DNA from: Actinomycetota bacterium
Lineage (GTDB): Bacteria; Actinomycetota; Actinomycetes; Mycobacteriales; Micromonosporaceae
Assembly: GCA_005885555.1 (NCBI GenBank)
Contig: VAWN01000024.1
Location: forward strand, 1-64,000
Direction of reading: 5' to 3'
Length of the DNA stretch: 64,000 nucleotides
Below the pieces are notes generated by a model. It ran no database searches and had not been told where the DNA came from. It saw only the letters and a list, made by a program, of their open reading frames with translations. This document shows, in pieces, positions 19,260 through 29,510 of this stretch. The position numbers and the translations under genes are program-made. The first letter of the stretch is position 1, and every line of letters begins with the position of its first letter.

Positions 19260-19751
19260 GTGGCAGACCCATCGTTCGACATCGTCAGCAAAGTCGACCG
19301 ACAGGAGCTGGACAACGCGGTCAACCAGGCCGCCAAGGAGCTGTCCACGAGGTTCGACTTCCGTGGTACCGGGGCGCAGATCAGCCATGGCAGCGAGAAC
19401 GCGGTGACCATCCAGGCGGACAGCGAGTCCCGGGCGCGGGCGGCCCTGGAGGTCTTCAAGGAGAAGCTGGTCAAGCGCAACATCTCGCTCAAGGCGCTGG
19501 ACGCCGGTGAACCGAAGGTGTCCGGCAAGGTACACCGGATCGAGTGCAAGATCATTCAGGGCATCGACTCGGACAAGGCCAAGCAGATCAGCAAGAAGAT
19601 CCGGGACGAGGGGCCGCGCGGCGTCCAGGCGCAGATCCAGGGCGACCAGCTGCGGGTCAGCGGCAAGAAGAAGGACGACCTGCAGAGCGTGATCGCGCTG
19701 CTGAAGCAGGCGGACTTCGGGGTCGCGCTGCAGTTCATCAACTACCGCTAG
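19260..19751 (+). CDS. yajQ: YajQ-family (DUF520) nucleotide-binding protein
   Basis: 163 residues from GTG (19260-19262) after GGGAGAAG. The family ends are typical: [20 protein letters not shown] at the start, and [20 protein letters not shown] with [12 protein letters not shown] at the end. Two ferredoxin-like domains are expected. Some members bind cyclic di-GMP and act as co-regulators, others bind tRNA or ATP. Cyclic-di-GMP genes a few kilobases away fit the first role, but that is inference. Confidence 0.93.
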   Translation: MADPSFDIVSKVDRQELDNAVNQAAKELSTRFDFRGTGAQISHGSENAVTIQADSESRARAALEVFKEKLVKRNISLKALDAGEPKVSGKVHRIECKIIQGIDSDKAKQISKKIRDEGPRGVQAQIQGDQLRVSGKKKDDLQSVIALLKQADFGVALQFINYR

Positions 19752-19816
19752 CGCGCAAGATCGCTGTCTCCCGGCAGATCCCCGAGGAAACCGCGGGATC
19801 CGCCGGGAAGTCGCGA

Positions 19817-21046
19817 TCATCGCGACGAAACCCGCGAAGCCGCGACGAGGCCGGCGCGCGGGCTCGCCGCGTACAGCGCCGCCAGCCCGACCGCGGCCGC
19901 CGCCACCACGAACGGCCAGCCGGTACCCGCATGGTCGACGAGTACCCCGGCCAGCGCGCCGCCGAGGGACCCGGCCGCGATCGAGGTGGTCACGATCCAG
20001 GTGTACCCCTCGTTGATCATCCTCCCCGGCGTGACCAGCCCGACCAGCGAGTTGTGCACGGTGAGCACCGGGGCGATCGTGGCGCCGCCGAGGATGAGCG
20101 CCACCCCGAGCGCGGTCGGGTTCGGCATGACGGCCAGCACGGCGAGGCTGGCCGCGAGCGCACCGAGCAGCCACGGGAACTGCCGGGCGAGCGGCCGGGC
20201 CGGTGGCCGGCTGGCGAAGACGAGGCCGCCGACCAGGCTGCCGATGCCCCAGACGGCGAGCAGGAACCCGCCGAGGCCGCGCGTCGCCGGGGAGTACCCG
20301 GTGGCGAACGCCGGTACCGCGACTGCGCACACGCCGAACGCGCAGCCGCACCCGGCCGCGGCCGCGACGAGCGCGGAGAACCCGGCGACCCGCAACGGCC
20401 CGAGCCCCCGCGTGCGGTCGAGGCGACCGTCGCGGGTGAAGTCGCGCAGCACCGGCGCGCGGGCGACGACGACGGTACCCACGAGGGTCACCAGCGCCGA
20501 ACCGAACAGCGCGGTGGCCGGGGTACCGGCGATCAGGAACACCGCGACCGCGGCCGGCCCGACGATGAAGACCAGCTCCAGCAGGATGGTCTCGGCCGCC
20601 ATCGCGGTCGCGTGCAGGTGCTCCCGGCCGGTACCGGCGGCGGTCAGCGTGTTCCACGCGCCCCGGACGGCGGCGGTCAGCGGCGGGTACCCGGCGCCCG
20701 CGACCGCCGAACTGGCCAGCACCGACCAGAACGGCAGGTGCCGGGTCGCGGTCCCCACGAGCAGGACCAGCGCGACCGGGTGGATCACCGCGGTCACGAG
20801 CAGTACCGGCGCGGCGCGGTACCGGTCGGCGAGGCGCCCCGCGACCGGCGAGGCGGCCGCGCCGGACAGCGCGTAGGCGGCGCTGGCCACCGCGGCCGTC
20901 GTGTACTGCCCGGTCGTGCGCTGGACGAGCAGCAGCAACGCGAGCGGGGTCATGCTGACGCCGAGGCGCGCCAGTACTCCGGGAATCAGGAGCACCGGCG
21001 CGCCGGGGATGCGCCAGACGTCGCGGTACCGGGCGAGGGCCGCCAC
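19817..21046 (-). CDS. MFS transporter, unknown substrate
   Basis: 409 residues with about twelve membrane helices. The loop between helices 2 and 3 reads [14 protein letters not shown], the classic MFS motif A region. The GTG start directly abuts the htpX stop (TAA then GTG), so translation is coupled. This arrangement suggests the pair is expressed together, possibly under envelope stress, but no substrate can be inferred. The gene is one of the densest in GGTACC within the window. Confidence 0.88.
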   Translation of the reverse strand: MAALARYRDVWRIPGAPVLLIPGVLARLGVSMTPLALLLLVQRTTGQYTTAAVASAAYALSGAAASPVAGRLADRYRAAPVLLVTAVIHPVALVLLVGTATRHLPFWSVLASSAVAGAGYPPLTAAVRGAWNTLTAAGTGREHLHATAMAAETILLELVFIVGPAAVAVFLIAGTPATALFGSALVTLVGTVVVARAPVLRDFTRDGRLDRTRGLGPLRVAGFSALVAAAAGCGCAFGVCAVAVPAFATGYSPATRGLGGFLLAVWGIGSLVGGLVFASRPPARPLARQFPWLLGALAASLAVLAVMPNPTALGVALILGGATIAPVLTVHNSLVGLVTPGRMINEGYTWIVTTSIAAGSLGGALAGVLVDHAGTGWPFVVAAAAVGLAALYAASPRAGLVAASRVSSR

Positions 21047-21928
21047 TTACCGCAGGTACTGGATCGGGCCGGTGTTGGCCGCCATCTGCTCAAGCCGGGC
21101 GACGCGCTGCGCCATCGGCGGGTGGGTGGAGAAGAGGTTCGCGATGCCCTGCGCACGGAACGGGTTCGCGATCATGAGGTGCGCGGTGCTGGTGAGCTGG
21201 CCCTCGGCGGGCAACGGCAGTGCGTGGGTACCGATGTCGATCTTGCGGAGGGCACTGGCCAGCGCGAGCGGGTCGTGGGTCAGCGCGGCGCCGGACGCGT
21301 CGGCCTGGTACTCCCGGCTGCGGCTGATCGCGAGCTGGATCAGCGTCGCCGCGATCGGGCCGAGGATCAGCAGGAGCAGCGCGCCCAGGAAGCCGCCGCC
21401 CTCGTCGTCATCGGAGTTGCCCAGCGGGATGAACCACGCCAGCTGCGCCAGCATCGTGATCATGCCGGCGAGCGCCCCGGCGACCGACGAGATGAGGATG
21501 TCCCGGTTGTACACGTGGGACAGCTCGTGGCCGATGACCGCGCGCAGCTCCCGCGGGGTGAGCATCTGCACGATGCCCTCGGTCACCGCGACCGCGGCGT
21601 GCCGCGGGTTGCGCCCGGTGGCGAACGCGTTGGGCTGTGGCGTCGGGCTCACGTACAGCCGCGGCATCGGCTGGTTGGCGGCCTGCGACAGCTCCCGGAC
21701 CATCTGGTACAGCGCCGGGAACTCCGCCTCGCTCACCGGCCGGGCGCCCATCGCGCGCAGCGCGAGCTTGTCGGAGTAGAAGTACGAGACGGCGTTCATG
21801 ATCAGGGCGACACCAAAGGCGATGACCAGGCCCGTGCTGCCGCCGAAGAACCAGCCGACCGCGAGGATCAGGCCGGTCAACAGCCCGAGCAGCGCCGCGG
21901 TCTTCAACCCGTTGAAGTGCCGGTGCAC
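21047..21928 (-). CDS. htpX: HtpX-type membrane zinc metalloprotease
   Basis: 293 residues. Two N-terminal helices (about 10-28 and 32-50) precede the zinc motif HELSH at 134-138 ([14 protein letters not shown]). Further helices lie near 145-165 and 180-200, and the third zinc ligand is in [10 protein letters not shown]. HtpX degrades misfolded membrane proteins. RBS-like AGGAGCC lies upstream. The MFS gene follows without a gap. Confidence 0.93.
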   Translation of the reverse strand: MHRHFNGLKTAALLGLLTGLILAVGWFFGGSTGLVIAFGVALIMNAVSYFYSDKLALRAMGARPVSEAEFPALYQMVRELSQAANQPMPRLYVSPTPQPNAFATGRNPRHAAVAVTEGIVQMLTPRELRAVIGHELSHVYNRDILISSVAGALAGMITMLAQLAWFIPLGNSDDDEGGGFLGALLLLILGPIAATLIQLAISRSREYQADASGAALTHDPLALASALRKIDIGTHALPLPAEGQLTSTAHLMIANPFRAQGIANLFSTHPPMAQRVARLEQMAANTGPIQYLR

Positions 21929-22020
21929 AAGAGGCTCCTTAGTAGGTTTCCCGGGTCAACAGCCTCACCCGGCTTTCATCTTCCCGGATCCGGCTGGGAA
22001 TCACCTGGGTACCGGCTGCG

Positions 22021-23421
22021 TCAGGGCTGAGTCGCCGCCAGTACCAGCTGCGGGGCGAAGCCCACCACCACGGCGGCCACCGTCGCGCCGACCAGGGCTG
22101 CCGCGACGGGCCAGGGTACCCGGGTGCGCGCGGCCGCCGGCGTGGGCGCGAAGAGGGTCGCCGCGGCACGCAGGTAGTAGGCCAGGCCGAGCACCGCGTT
22201 CAGCGCGACCACGACAGCGAGCCATCCGGTACCGGTGGCCAGCAGCGCCCGTACCACGACGACCTTGGCGAACAGCCCGGCCAGACCCGGCGGCAGCCCG
22301 GCCAGCCCGACCAGCGCGAGCGCCAGCGCACCGGCCGCCCACGGTGCCCGCCGGACGGCGCCGGCGTAGTCGGCGATCGCGCCGCCGTCGTCATCGCCGC
22401 GCAACGCGATCACCGCGCCGAACGCGCCCAGCTCCAGCACCAGGTACAGGAAGGTGTACCCGAGCGTGGCGGCCGCACCGGCGGCACCCGGTACCCGGGC
22501 CGCGAGCGGAGCCAGGATGTACCCGGCCTGCGCGACGCTGGACCACGCCAGCAGCCGTACCATCCGATCCTGCCGCAGCGCGACCAGGTTGCCGACGGTC
22601 ATGCTGAGCACCGCCAGTACCGCGATCGTCGGCGCGACGATGTCGTAGGCCGGCCGCAGCGCGTCCAGGGCGACGTAGAGGATCGCGATGACGCCGCCCA
22701 GCTTCGAGGCCGTGGACAGGAACGCGGCGACCGGTAGCGGTGCGCCGTCGTAGGCCGGTGGCGCCCAGGCGTGGAACGGTACCGCGGCCACCTTGAACGA
22801 CAGCCCGGCCAGCAGCAGCACGACGCCGGCCGTGGTGAGCGGGAGCCGGTGCCCGGTTTCCAGGGCGGCCACCAACCGTCCGAAGTGGACGGCGCCGGTA
22901 CCGGCGTAGAGCAGCGCGGCGCCGAGCAGCGCGACCGCGGTCGACACCACGCTCACGATGAAGAACGTGACCGCCGCGTCGACGGTGCCGCGCTTCAGGG
23001 CGACGAGGATGTACAGCGGCAGGGTCAGCGTCTCCAGCGCGACGATCAGCGTGATGAGATCCCCCGCGTACCCGAGCACCACGCCGCCGGTCATCGCGCA
23101 GCCGAGCAGGAAGTAGTACTCGCCAAGGCGCGGTACCGGTACCGACAGCGCGACCACCGCCAGGGTCAGCGCGGCGAACAGGGCGGCGACGAGCGCGGCC
23201 CGGTGGTCGGCGACGTAGGAGCAGTCCGCGGAGCAGAACGTGCGCCGTACCGGTCCCCGGCCGACGAGGATAGCGACCACCCCGGTCGCGAGGGCCCCGA
23301 CCGCGGTCACTCCGGCGACCGCGGAACCGCGACCGGGCGCGATCAGATCCGCGAGGAACGCCGCGACCGCCGTGGCCGCCGCGAGGTAGGCCGGGAGGAG
23401 CGCGACGTGATCAAAGCTCAT
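22021..23421 (-). CDS. nuoN: NADH-quinone oxidoreductase subunit N
   Basis: 466 residues, antiporter-like membrane subunit of complex I with about 14 helices. GLSFKVAAVPFHAWAPPAYD carries the conserved Lys and the segment before the broken helix; YDGAPLPVAAFLSTASK follows. It is the last gene of the nuo operon, and its ATG overlaps the nuoM stop (ATGA). Length is normal for actinobacteria. Confidence 0.95.
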   Translation of the reverse strand: MSFDHVALLPAYLAAATAVAAFLADLIAPGRGSAVAGVTAVGALATGVVAILVGRGPVRRTFCSADCSYVADHRAALVAALFAALTLAVVALSVPVPRLGEYYFLLGCAMTGGVVLGYAGDLITLIVALETLTLPLYILVALKRGTVDAAVTFFIVSVVSTAVALLGAALLYAGTGAVHFGRLVAALETGHRLPLTTAGVVLLLAGLSFKVAAVPFHAWAPPAYDGAPLPVAAFLSTASKLGGVIAILYVALDALRPAYDIVAPTIAVLAVLSMTVGNLVALRQDRMVRLLAWSSVAQAGYILAPLAARVPGAAGAAATLGYTFLYLVLELGAFGAVIALRGDDDGGAIADYAGAVRRAPWAAGALALALVGLAGLPPGLAGLFAKVVVVRALLATGTGWLAVVVALNAVLGLAYYLRAAATLFAPTPAAARTRVPWPVAAALVGATVAAVVVGFAPQLVLAATQP

Positions 23422-24854
23422 GGCGCCATCACCTGTACCGCGGTCTGCGCGACCCCGAGGACGAGAGCCGGTACCAGGCCGACGGCGAGGGCGAGCACGA
23501 CCAGTGGCGCCCAGGCGACCAGCTCACCGGGGACGGGTTCGCCGATCCCGACGACGGCCGGGCGGGCGGCGCCGTGGGTCACCCGGTACAGCAGGCGCAG
23601 GAAGTACGCGGCCGCGAGCGCGCCACCGAGGGCGGCGAGCACCGCCAGCACCGTCCACAGTGGACCACCCCGGCGCAGCGCGGCGATGACCGCGAACGCC
23701 TCCCCCCAGAAGCCGGCGAGGCCGGGCAGCCCGAGCGAGGCGATCGCGGCGTACCCGAGGATGCCGGACAGGTACGGCGCCGTCTCGCGCAGCCCGCCGA
23801 GTTCGGACAGGTCCCCGGTGTGGGTCCGGTCCTTGATCGCACCGGCGAGGAAGAACAGCAGGCCGGTGATGATGCCGTGCGCCACGTTGCCGATCAGCGC
23901 CGCCTCGAAGCCGGTCGCGGTGAGCGTGGCGATGCCGAGCAGGACGAAGCCCATGTGCCCGACGCTGGAGTACGCGATGAGCCGCTTGAGTTCGGTCTGC
24001 GCCAGGCAGACCAGGCCACCGACGAGGATCGCGGTCACCGCGAGCACCCCGAGCACGGGCGCCACCCGGCGGGCACCGTCGGGCAGTACCCCGACCGCCA
24101 CCCGGAGCAGGCCGTAGGTGCCCATCTTCAGCAGTACCCCGGCGAGGATCACCGAGCCGACCGTCGGCGCCTCGGTGTGCGCGTCGGGCAGCCAGGTGTG
24201 CAACGGCCACAGCGGACTCTTCACCGCGAACGCGATCGACAGCAGGATGAACGCCGCCAGCTGGGTATCCGCCGGCAGCATGTGCTGCGCCGACAGGACC
24301 ACGAGGTCGGCGGTGCCCGCGCGGGACACCACGACGAACACGCCGACCAGCAGCAGCACCGAGCCGAACAGCGTGTACAGCACGAACTTGCGCGCCGCCG
24401 GCCGCCGGCCCGCACCGCCCCAGCCGGCGATGACCGCGTACATCGGCAGCAGCACGATCTCGAAGAACACGAAGAACAGCACGAGGTCCAGCGCCAGGAA
24501 CACCCCGACGATGCCGACCTCGATGACCAGCAGCAGCGCCGCGAGGGTACCGTCGCCGTCCGTCCACAGTAGATAGACGCAGCAGAGCAGGGTCAGCAGG
24601 GTGGTGAGCACCACCAGCGGGTACGAGATGCCGTCGACGCCGAGGTGGAAGCGCAGGTTCAGGCCGGGCACCCAGGACACGTCGAGCTGGTGCCAGGGCC
24701 GGATGGGTCCGGTCAGCCCGCCGTCGGAGCGCCCGGTCGCGAGCGCGACGCTGAGCAGGAACGCGATCGCGGCAGCGCCCGCCGCGACTGCGCGCGACCG
24801 GAACACCGCGCCGACCGCCGGTACGGCAAGCACCGCAACGAGAACCCAGGTCAT
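23418..24854 (-). CDS. nuoM: NADH-quinone oxidoreductase subunit M
   Basis: 478 residues, proton-pumping subunit. The ATG at 24852-24854 overlaps the nuoL stop. Conserved features are FFEIVLLPMYAVIAGWGG with the key Glu of helix 5, SPLWPLHTWLPDAHTEAP with the Lys/His region, and AYSSVGHMGFVLLGI. The longer upstream reading in the same frame is only overlap with nuoL. A GTCCACAGTGGAC palindrome lies inside it at 23653-23665. Confidence 0.95.
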   Translation of the reverse strand: MTWVLVAVLAVPAVGAVFRSRAVAAGAAAIAFLLSVALATGRSDGGLTGPIRPWHQLDVSWVPGLNLRFHLGVDGISYPLVVLTTLLTLLCCVYLLWTDGDGTLAALLLVIEVGIVGVFLALDLVLFFVFFEIVLLPMYAVIAGWGGAGRRPAARKFVLYTLFGSVLLLVGVFVVVSRAGTADLVVLSAQHMLPADTQLAAFILLSIAFAVKSPLWPLHTWLPDAHTEAPTVGSVILAGVLLKMGTYGLLRVAVGVLPDGARRVAPVLGVLAVTAILVGGLVCLAQTELKRLIAYSSVGHMGFVLLGIATLTATGFEAALIGNVAHGIITGLLFFLAGAIKDRTHTGDLSELGGLRETAPYLSGILGYAAIASLGLPGLAGFWGEAFAVIAALRRGGPLWTVLAVLAALGGALAAAYFLRLLYRVTHGAARPAVVGIGEPVPGELVAWAPLVVLALAVGLVPALVLGVAQTAVQVMAP

Positions 24855-26620
24855 CGCAACCCCACCAGCACGATCGCGGCGATACCGATGAGCAGCGCGC
24901 CGCCGAGTACCGCGGTCGCCGCCCGGGGCAGCGCGGCCCGGTGCCAGCGTGCGACGAGCGCACCGAGACCGAGCGCGCCGCCGCCGGTACCCTCGACGGC
25001 ACCGTCCACAAGGGACTCGTCGGCCCGGCGGACGGCCGAGGCCAGCGCGAGCGTCGGGCGAACCACCAGAGCGTCCTGCACGTCGTCGAGGTAGAACGCG
25101 TTGGCGAGCACCGCCGGCACCGCATCCGCGCCACGGCGCCACAGCCGCCACGCCCCGGCGCCACCGGCCACCGCGAGCAGCAGCGCGCCGATGCTCAGCC
25201 AGTCGAGCCCGGGGAACGTGCCGGCGAACTGGACGACGAGGCCCAGCAGCGCCGACGGTACCGCCAGCAGGATGATGGGCCAGCCCATCAGCGCGGGCGG
25301 GTCGTGTGCCGCGCCCAGCAACGGGCCGAAGAAGACCCGCAGCCACAGCCGCGTCGCGTACCACCCGGTGACGGCGACCGTCGCGAGCCCGGCCAGCAGG
25401 ACGACCACGGCGACCCAGCGCGGCGCCGGCCCGGCGTGCCGGACGGCGCCCCATGCGCCCGCGAGGATCTGGTCCTTGCTGAAGAACCCGGACAGCGGCG
25501 GTAGCCCGGCGAGCGCCCCGAGCCCGACCGTCATCGACCAGAACGTCACCGGCATCGCGGCGCGCAGCCCGCCCATCCGGGTCATCAGGTTGCTGCCGAC
25601 CGCATGGATGACCGCCCCGGCCGCGAGGAACAGCAGCGCCTTGAACGCGGCGTGGGTCAGCAGGTGGAACAGCGCCGCGGCGGGTACCCCGACCGCCAGC
25701 CCGCCGGCCATGTAGGCGACCTGGGAGACGGTGGACCATGCGAGCACCCGCTTGATGTCCAGCTGCGCGGTCGCGGCCAGCGCGCCGAGCAGCATGGTGA
25801 CCGCCGCGATGACGCCGAGGACGGCGAGCGCGACCGGGGTGAAGACGCCGTACAGCCGGGCGACCACGTAGACACCGGCGGCGACCATCGTGGCCGCGTG
25901 GATCAGCGCGGAGATCGGGGTCGGGCCGGCCATCGCGTCGGGCAGCCAGGTGTGCAACGGGAACTGCGCGCTCTTGCCGGCCACCCCGGCCAGCAGCAGC
26001 AGCGCGGGGATCGTCGCCGGCCGCGCGCCGGCCGTCGCCACGTCGAACGAGTGGCCGGCCAGCGCCAGCAGCGCGATGCCGAGCAGGAAACCGACGTCGC
26101 CGAGCCGGGTCACCACGAACGCCTTGACCGCCGCGGCCGGCGCCTCGGGCAGCGTCCGGTCGTGGCCGATCAGCAGGTACGAGCAGATGCCCATCACCTC
26201 CCAGCCGACCAGCAGGAGGATCAGGTCGCCGGAGACGACCACCAGCAGCATGGCCGCGGTGAACAGGCTCACCTGGGCGGCGTAGGGCGGGTACCGGCCG
26301 TCGTCGTGCAGGTAGCTCACCGAGTACACCTGCACGGCCAGCGCGACCGTGCCGACCGCGACCGCGACCACCGCCGCGGCCGGGGTCAGCAGGTAGCTGA
26401 CGTGCACGACCAGGCCGCCGCCGAAGTCGACCAGCCGCCAGCCGCCGGTCGTCGGGCTCTTCACCCGCGCGGCCAGGGCGACCGCGTCGGCCAGGGCCAC
26501 CGCGGCGCCCGCGATGCCGAGGGCGGCCGCGGTCCGTCGGGCGCGCAGCGGCAGCAGCAACCCGACAAGAGCAACCAGCAGGGGTACCGCCGGCAGCGCG
26601 CCGGCCAGCACCCCGTTCAC
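24851..26620 (-). CDS. nuoL: NADH-quinone oxidoreductase subunit L
   Basis: 589 residues, the distal pump with the long lateral helix at its C-terminus. Motifs include VGWEVMGICSYLLIG, SAQFPLHTWLPDAMAGPTPI and STVSQVAYMAGGLAVG. The GTG start (26618-26620) overlaps the nuoK stop. It is slightly shorter than the usual 610-650 residues because the C-terminal loop region is compact. Confidence 0.95.
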   Translation of the reverse strand: MNGVLAGALPAVPLLVALVGLLLPLRARRTAAALGIAGAAVALADAVALAARVKSPTTGGWRLVDFGGGLVVHVSYLLTPAAAVVAVAVGTVALAVQVYSVSYLHDDGRYPPYAAQVSLFTAAMLLVVVSGDLILLLVGWEVMGICSYLLIGHDRTLPEAPAAAVKAFVVTRLGDVGFLLGIALLALAGHSFDVATAGARPATIPALLLLAGVAGKSAQFPLHTWLPDAMAGPTPISALIHAATMVAAGVYVVARLYGVFTPVALAVLGVIAAVTMLLGALAATAQLDIKRVLAWSTVSQVAYMAGGLAVGVPAAALFHLLTHAAFKALLFLAAGAVIHAVGSNLMTRMGGLRAAMPVTFWSMTVGLGALAGLPPLSGFFSKDQILAGAWGAVRHAGPAPRWVAVVVLLAGLATVAVTGWYATRLWLRVFFGPLLGAAHDPPALMGWPIILLAVPSALLGLVVQFAGTFPGLDWLSIGALLLAVAGGAGAWRLWRRGADAVPAVLANAFYLDDVQDALVVRPTLALASAVRRADESLVDGAVEGTGGGALGLGALVARWHRAALPRAATAVLGGALLIGIAAIVLVGLR

Positions 26621-26958
26621 GCGTTGACCTCTTCGCTCCGGTCTTCGTTCTCGGCTTCGTTCAGCGGGATCTCGTCGACGGCGATGCTGGACCGGCGGCG
26701 GTACAGCGCGAGGATCAGCGCGAGCCCCACACCGACCTCGGCGGCGGCCAGCACGATGACGAACAGCGCGAACACCTGCCCGCTGTCCGGCAGCGCCGCG
26801 CGCACCGTGGCGTCGGCGGTGACCAGTACCAGGTTGACGGCGTTGAGCAGCAGTTCGATCGCCATCAGCAGGAGTACCGCGTTGCGCCGGGTCAGCACAC
26901 CGTAGACACCCAGCCCGAAGAGCACGGCGGCGGTCAGGTACGGGATGGCGGGGTGCAT
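26617..26958 (-). CDS. nuoK: NADH-quinone oxidoreductase subunit K
   Basis: 113 residues from ATG (26956-26958), three membrane helices. The conserved glutamates are present in LLMAIELLLNAVNL and VLAAAEVGVGLALI. The C-terminal tail (DEIPLNEAENEDRSEEVN) is longer and more acidic than in typical NuoK of about 100 residues. Start and stop overlap both neighbours. Confidence 0.94.
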   Translation of the reverse strand: MHPAIPYLTAAVLFGLGVYGVLTRRNAVLLLMAIELLLNAVNLVLVTADATVRAALPDSGQVFALFVIVLAAAEVGVGLALILALYRRRSSIAVDEIPLNEAENEDRSEEVNA

Positions 26959-27449
26959 CAGGTCTCCGGCCGGCTCACGACGATGGCCCCGACCAGCGCG
27001 GCGAGCAGCAGGACGGAGAGCACCTCGAACGGCAGTACCCAGTGCTGGAACAGTTGCGCGCCAAGGGCTTCCGCGGTACCGGGGGCGGGCAGGCCGACCT
27101 TCTGCCAGCGGTACCCGTCGACGAACAGCGCGCCGAGGCCGAGCGCGGCACCGCCACCGACGAGCGCACCGGCCCAGCCCGGCCGGTCCAGGTCGGCGGA
27201 GGCGCCGATCGGTGCCCGGGTGAGCATCACCGCGAACAGCAGCAGCACGACCACCGCACCCACGTAGAGCAGCACCTGTACCCAGGCGACCAGCTCGGCG
27301 GCGAGCACCAGGTACACCCCGGCGACCGCGCCCAGCGTGACCACCAGCCACAGCCCGGCCCGGACCAGATGCGACGTGCGCACCACCCGGAACGCCGCTC
27401 CGATCGCGACCGCGCCGAGGGCGAGGAGGAGGATGTCGGCGCTGGTCAC
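26958..27449 (-). CDS. nuoJ: NADH-quinone oxidoreductase subunit J
   Basis: 163 residues from GTG (27447-27449), overlapping the nuoI stop. About five helices; [20 protein letters not shown] is the conserved pi-bulge helix. Shorter than many NuoJ proteins (about 200 residues) because the C-terminal tail is missing, with the membrane core complete. Confidence 0.92.
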   Translation of the reverse strand: MTSADILLLALGAVAIGAAFRVVRTSHLVRAGLWLVVTLGAVAGVYLVLAAELVAWVQVLLYVGAVVVLLLFAVMLTRAPIGASADLDRPGWAGALVGGGAALGLGALFVDGYRWQKVGLPAPGTAEALGAQLFQHWVLPFEVLSVLLLAALVGAIVVSRPET

Positions 27450-27964
27450 TGCGCGGCCTTCTTGGCCGCGGTGGCCTCCTCTTTGGCCGGTTCGCCGTTC
27501 GGGTCGTGCGCGGGCGGCGCCGGTACCGTCGGCATCCACTCCCCCAGCCGGCCCTTCTCGTGCAGCAGTTCCCGGATGTCGTACTCGGCGTACTCGAACT
27601 CCGGCGACCAGAACAGCGCGTCGAACGGGCACGCCTCGATGCAGATGCCGCAGTACATGCACAGCGAGAAGTCGATGGCGAACCGGTCGAGGACGTTGCG
27701 CTGCCGCGGCCGGGCCGCACCGGGTACGACGACCTCTTCCTTATGGGAGTCGATGTAGATGCACCAGTCCGGGCACTCCCGGGCGCACAGCATGCAGACC
27801 GTGCAGTTCTCCTCCAGGAGCGCGATGACGCCACGGGAGCGGGGCGGCAGGTCCGGCTCGACGTCCGGGTACTGCCGCGTGGTGGACCGGCGCGTCATCG
27901 TCCGCAGCGTGACGGCCAGCCCCTTGGCCAGCCCGGATCCGGGTACGCCGCTCATGAGCATCAT
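27446..27964 (-). CDS. nuoI: NADH-quinone oxidoreductase subunit I (two 4Fe-4S clusters)
   Basis: 172 residues. Two cysteine sets are complete: Cys54, 57, 60, 64 ([12 protein letters not shown]) and Cys102, 105, 108, 112 ([12 protein letters not shown]). They bind clusters N6a and N6b, which pass electrons to NuoB. An Ala/Lys/Glu tail follows. The start may be Met1 or Met4. It begins 40 bases after nuoH. As the only Fe-S subunit in this operon, it would be the electron entry point if the NADH module is absent. Confidence 0.95.
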   Translation of the reverse strand: MMLMSGVPGSGLAKGLAVTLRTMTRRSTTRQYPDVEPDLPPRSRGVIALLEENCTVCMLCARECPDWCIYIDSHKEEVVVPGAARPRQRNVLDRFAIDFSLCMYCGICIEACPFDALFWSPEFEYAEYDIRELLHEKGRLGEWMPTVPAPPAHDPNGEPAKEEATAAKKAAQ

Positions 27965-28004
27965 CCTGCCCGGTCCGCGCCCAGGATGCGAGCACCCGTG
28001 CCCG

Positions 28005-28955
28005 CTAGGCGACGCGGACGGCCGCGGTCAGTACCAGCTGCGCGAGCGCCACGGGTACCAGGACGAGCCAGCACAGCCTCTGCAGCTGGTCCTCGCGCAG
28101 CCGGGGGTACGCCACTCGGAGCCAGATGATCACGAAGCTCACCGCGAACACCTTCAGCAGCGTCCACAGCCAGCCGAGCTGGGCGTCGAACGGACCCTTC
28201 CAGCCGCCGAGGAACAGCACCGTCGTGAGCGCGGCGATCACCACGATGCCCACGTACTCGGCGAGCAGGAAGAACGCGAACCGCAGCCCGGTGTACTCGG
28301 TGAGGTACCCGAAGACCAGCTCGGAGTCGGCGACCGGCATGTCGAACGGCGGCCGGCGGATCTCGGCGAGGCCGGCCACGAAGAACACGACCAGAGCCGG
28401 TAGCTGCCACAGCAGCCACCAGGGCCGCCAGGCGTTGACGATGCCGGACAGGGACAGGGTACCGGCGGCCATCGCGACCGACGCCGCGGCGAGCACGAAC
28501 GGCAGCTCGTACCCGAGCAGCTGCGCCGCCGCCCGCAACCCGCCCAGCAGCGAGTACTTGTTCGCGCTCGACCAGGCGGCCATCAGCACCGCGACCACGC
28601 CGACGCCGACCACGGCCAGCACCACGAACAGCCCGACGTCCAGCGGCTGCCCGACCAGCGTGTCGCGCGGCCCGAGCGGGATGAACAGCAGGGCCACCAG
28701 GTACGGCAGCAGGGCGACCAGCGGCGCGACCCGGAACACCGGCCGGTCCGCCGCGCGCGGCGTCACGTCCTCCTTCTGCACGAACTTCACGCCGTCGGCG
28801 ATGAGCTGTGCCCAGCCGTGGAACGCGCCGGCGTACATCGGCCCGAGCCGGGCCTGCATGTGCGCCATCACCTTGTGCTCGGTCTGCCCGACGATCAGCG
28901 GCAGGGTCAGGAACGCGGCCACGACACCGAGCACCCTGACAATGACGGCGATCAC
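28005..28955 (-). CDS. nuoH: NADH-quinone oxidoreductase subunit H
   Basis: 316 residues from GTG (28953-28955), overlapping the nuoC stop. Family motifs include [14 protein letters not shown] and the quinone-chamber loop [20 protein letters not shown] with its conserved Glu and Asp residues. It is shorter at the N-terminus than many actinobacterial NuoH of 400 or more residues, as are the NuoH of ferredoxin-type or second copies. Confidence 0.94.
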   Translation of the reverse strand: MIAVIVRVLGVVAAFLTLPLIVGQTEHKVMAHMQARLGPMYAGAFHGWAQLIADGVKFVQKEDVTPRAADRPVFRVAPLVALLPYLVALLFIPLGPRDTLVGQPLDVGLFVVLAVVGVGVVAVLMAAWSSANKYSLLGGLRAAAQLLGYELPFVLAAASVAMAAGTLSLSGIVNAWRPWWLLWQLPALVVFFVAGLAEIRRPPFDMPVADSELVFGYLTEYTGLRFAFFLLAEYVGIVVIAALTTVLFLGGWKGPFDAQLGWLWTLLKVFAVSFVIIWLRVAYPRLREDQLQRLCWLVLVPVALAQLVLTAAVRVA

Positions 28956-29482
28956 GAAGGTCCCCACTCGCCGGGCGCCGGTACGCCGGGCGGGCGCATC
29001 GGGTTGCGCCGGGCGGCGTGCGTCTCGGACTCGCCCGGCTCCTTGGCGCCCGGCCACGCCTTCGCGACCCGGGCGGCGAGGACGAACTCCTTGCGCAGCG
29101 GGTACCCCTCGAACTCGGGCGGCAGCAGCAGCGGCTTGAGGCCGCCGGGGTGGCCCGGGAAGTCCACGCCGAACATCTCGTGCGTCTCCCGCTCGTGCCA
29201 CGCGGCGCCCGGGTACACGTCCACAATGGACGGCACGGCCGGCGCATCCCGCGGTACCACTGTGCGCAACAGCAACCCCTGCCTCTCCGCGACCGACCAG
29301 ACGTGGGCGACCACGGTGAACCCGGCGTCCAGCTCGTCAACCGCGGACAGCCAGTCGAAGAAGTCGTACCCGAGGCCACGCGCCTGCCGCAGCGTCACCG
29401 CCCAGTCGGCGACCGGCACGTCAACGGTCAGCCGGGCGAACTCCCCGCCGCCGCTGGTCGACATGCTGCCACCCAGGGTCAT
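28952..29482 (-). CDS. nuoC: NADH-quinone oxidoreductase subunit C (30 kDa type)
   Basis: 176 residues, peripheral-arm subunit. The signature HERETHEMFGVDFPGHPGGL is present, with FFDWLSAVDELD near the N-terminus. The ATG at 29480-29482 is preceded by TAGGAT and six bases, so the mRNA is probably leaderless and this is the first gene of the operon. It is followed directly by nuoH: NuoD, which normally follows or is fused to NuoC, is missing, as are NuoB, E, F and G. Confidence 0.92.
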   Translation of the reverse strand: MTLGGSMSTSGGGEFARLTVDVPVADWAVTLRQARGLGYDFFDWLSAVDELDAGFTVVAHVWSVAERQGLLLRTVVPRDAPAVPSIVDVYPGAAWHERETHEMFGVDFPGHPGGLKPLLLPPEFEGYPLRKEFVLAARVAKAWPGAKEPGESETHAARRNPMRPPGVPAPGEWGPS

Positions 29483-29488
29483 GCGGCG

Positions 29489-29504
29489 ATCCTAGGCCTA
29501 CCCT
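29489..29504. promoter_or_regulatory. back-to-back leaderless promoters for nuoC (-) and the AMMECR1 gene (+)
   Basis: On the minus strand TAGGAT (29489-29494) stands six bases before the nuoC ATG. On the plus strand TACCCT (29499-29504) stands six bases before the GTG of the next gene. The two -10 hexamers are four bases apart, so polymerase should not occupy both at once. No clear -35 is visible for either. Confidence 0.55.
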
Positions 29505-29510
29505 GATGGG

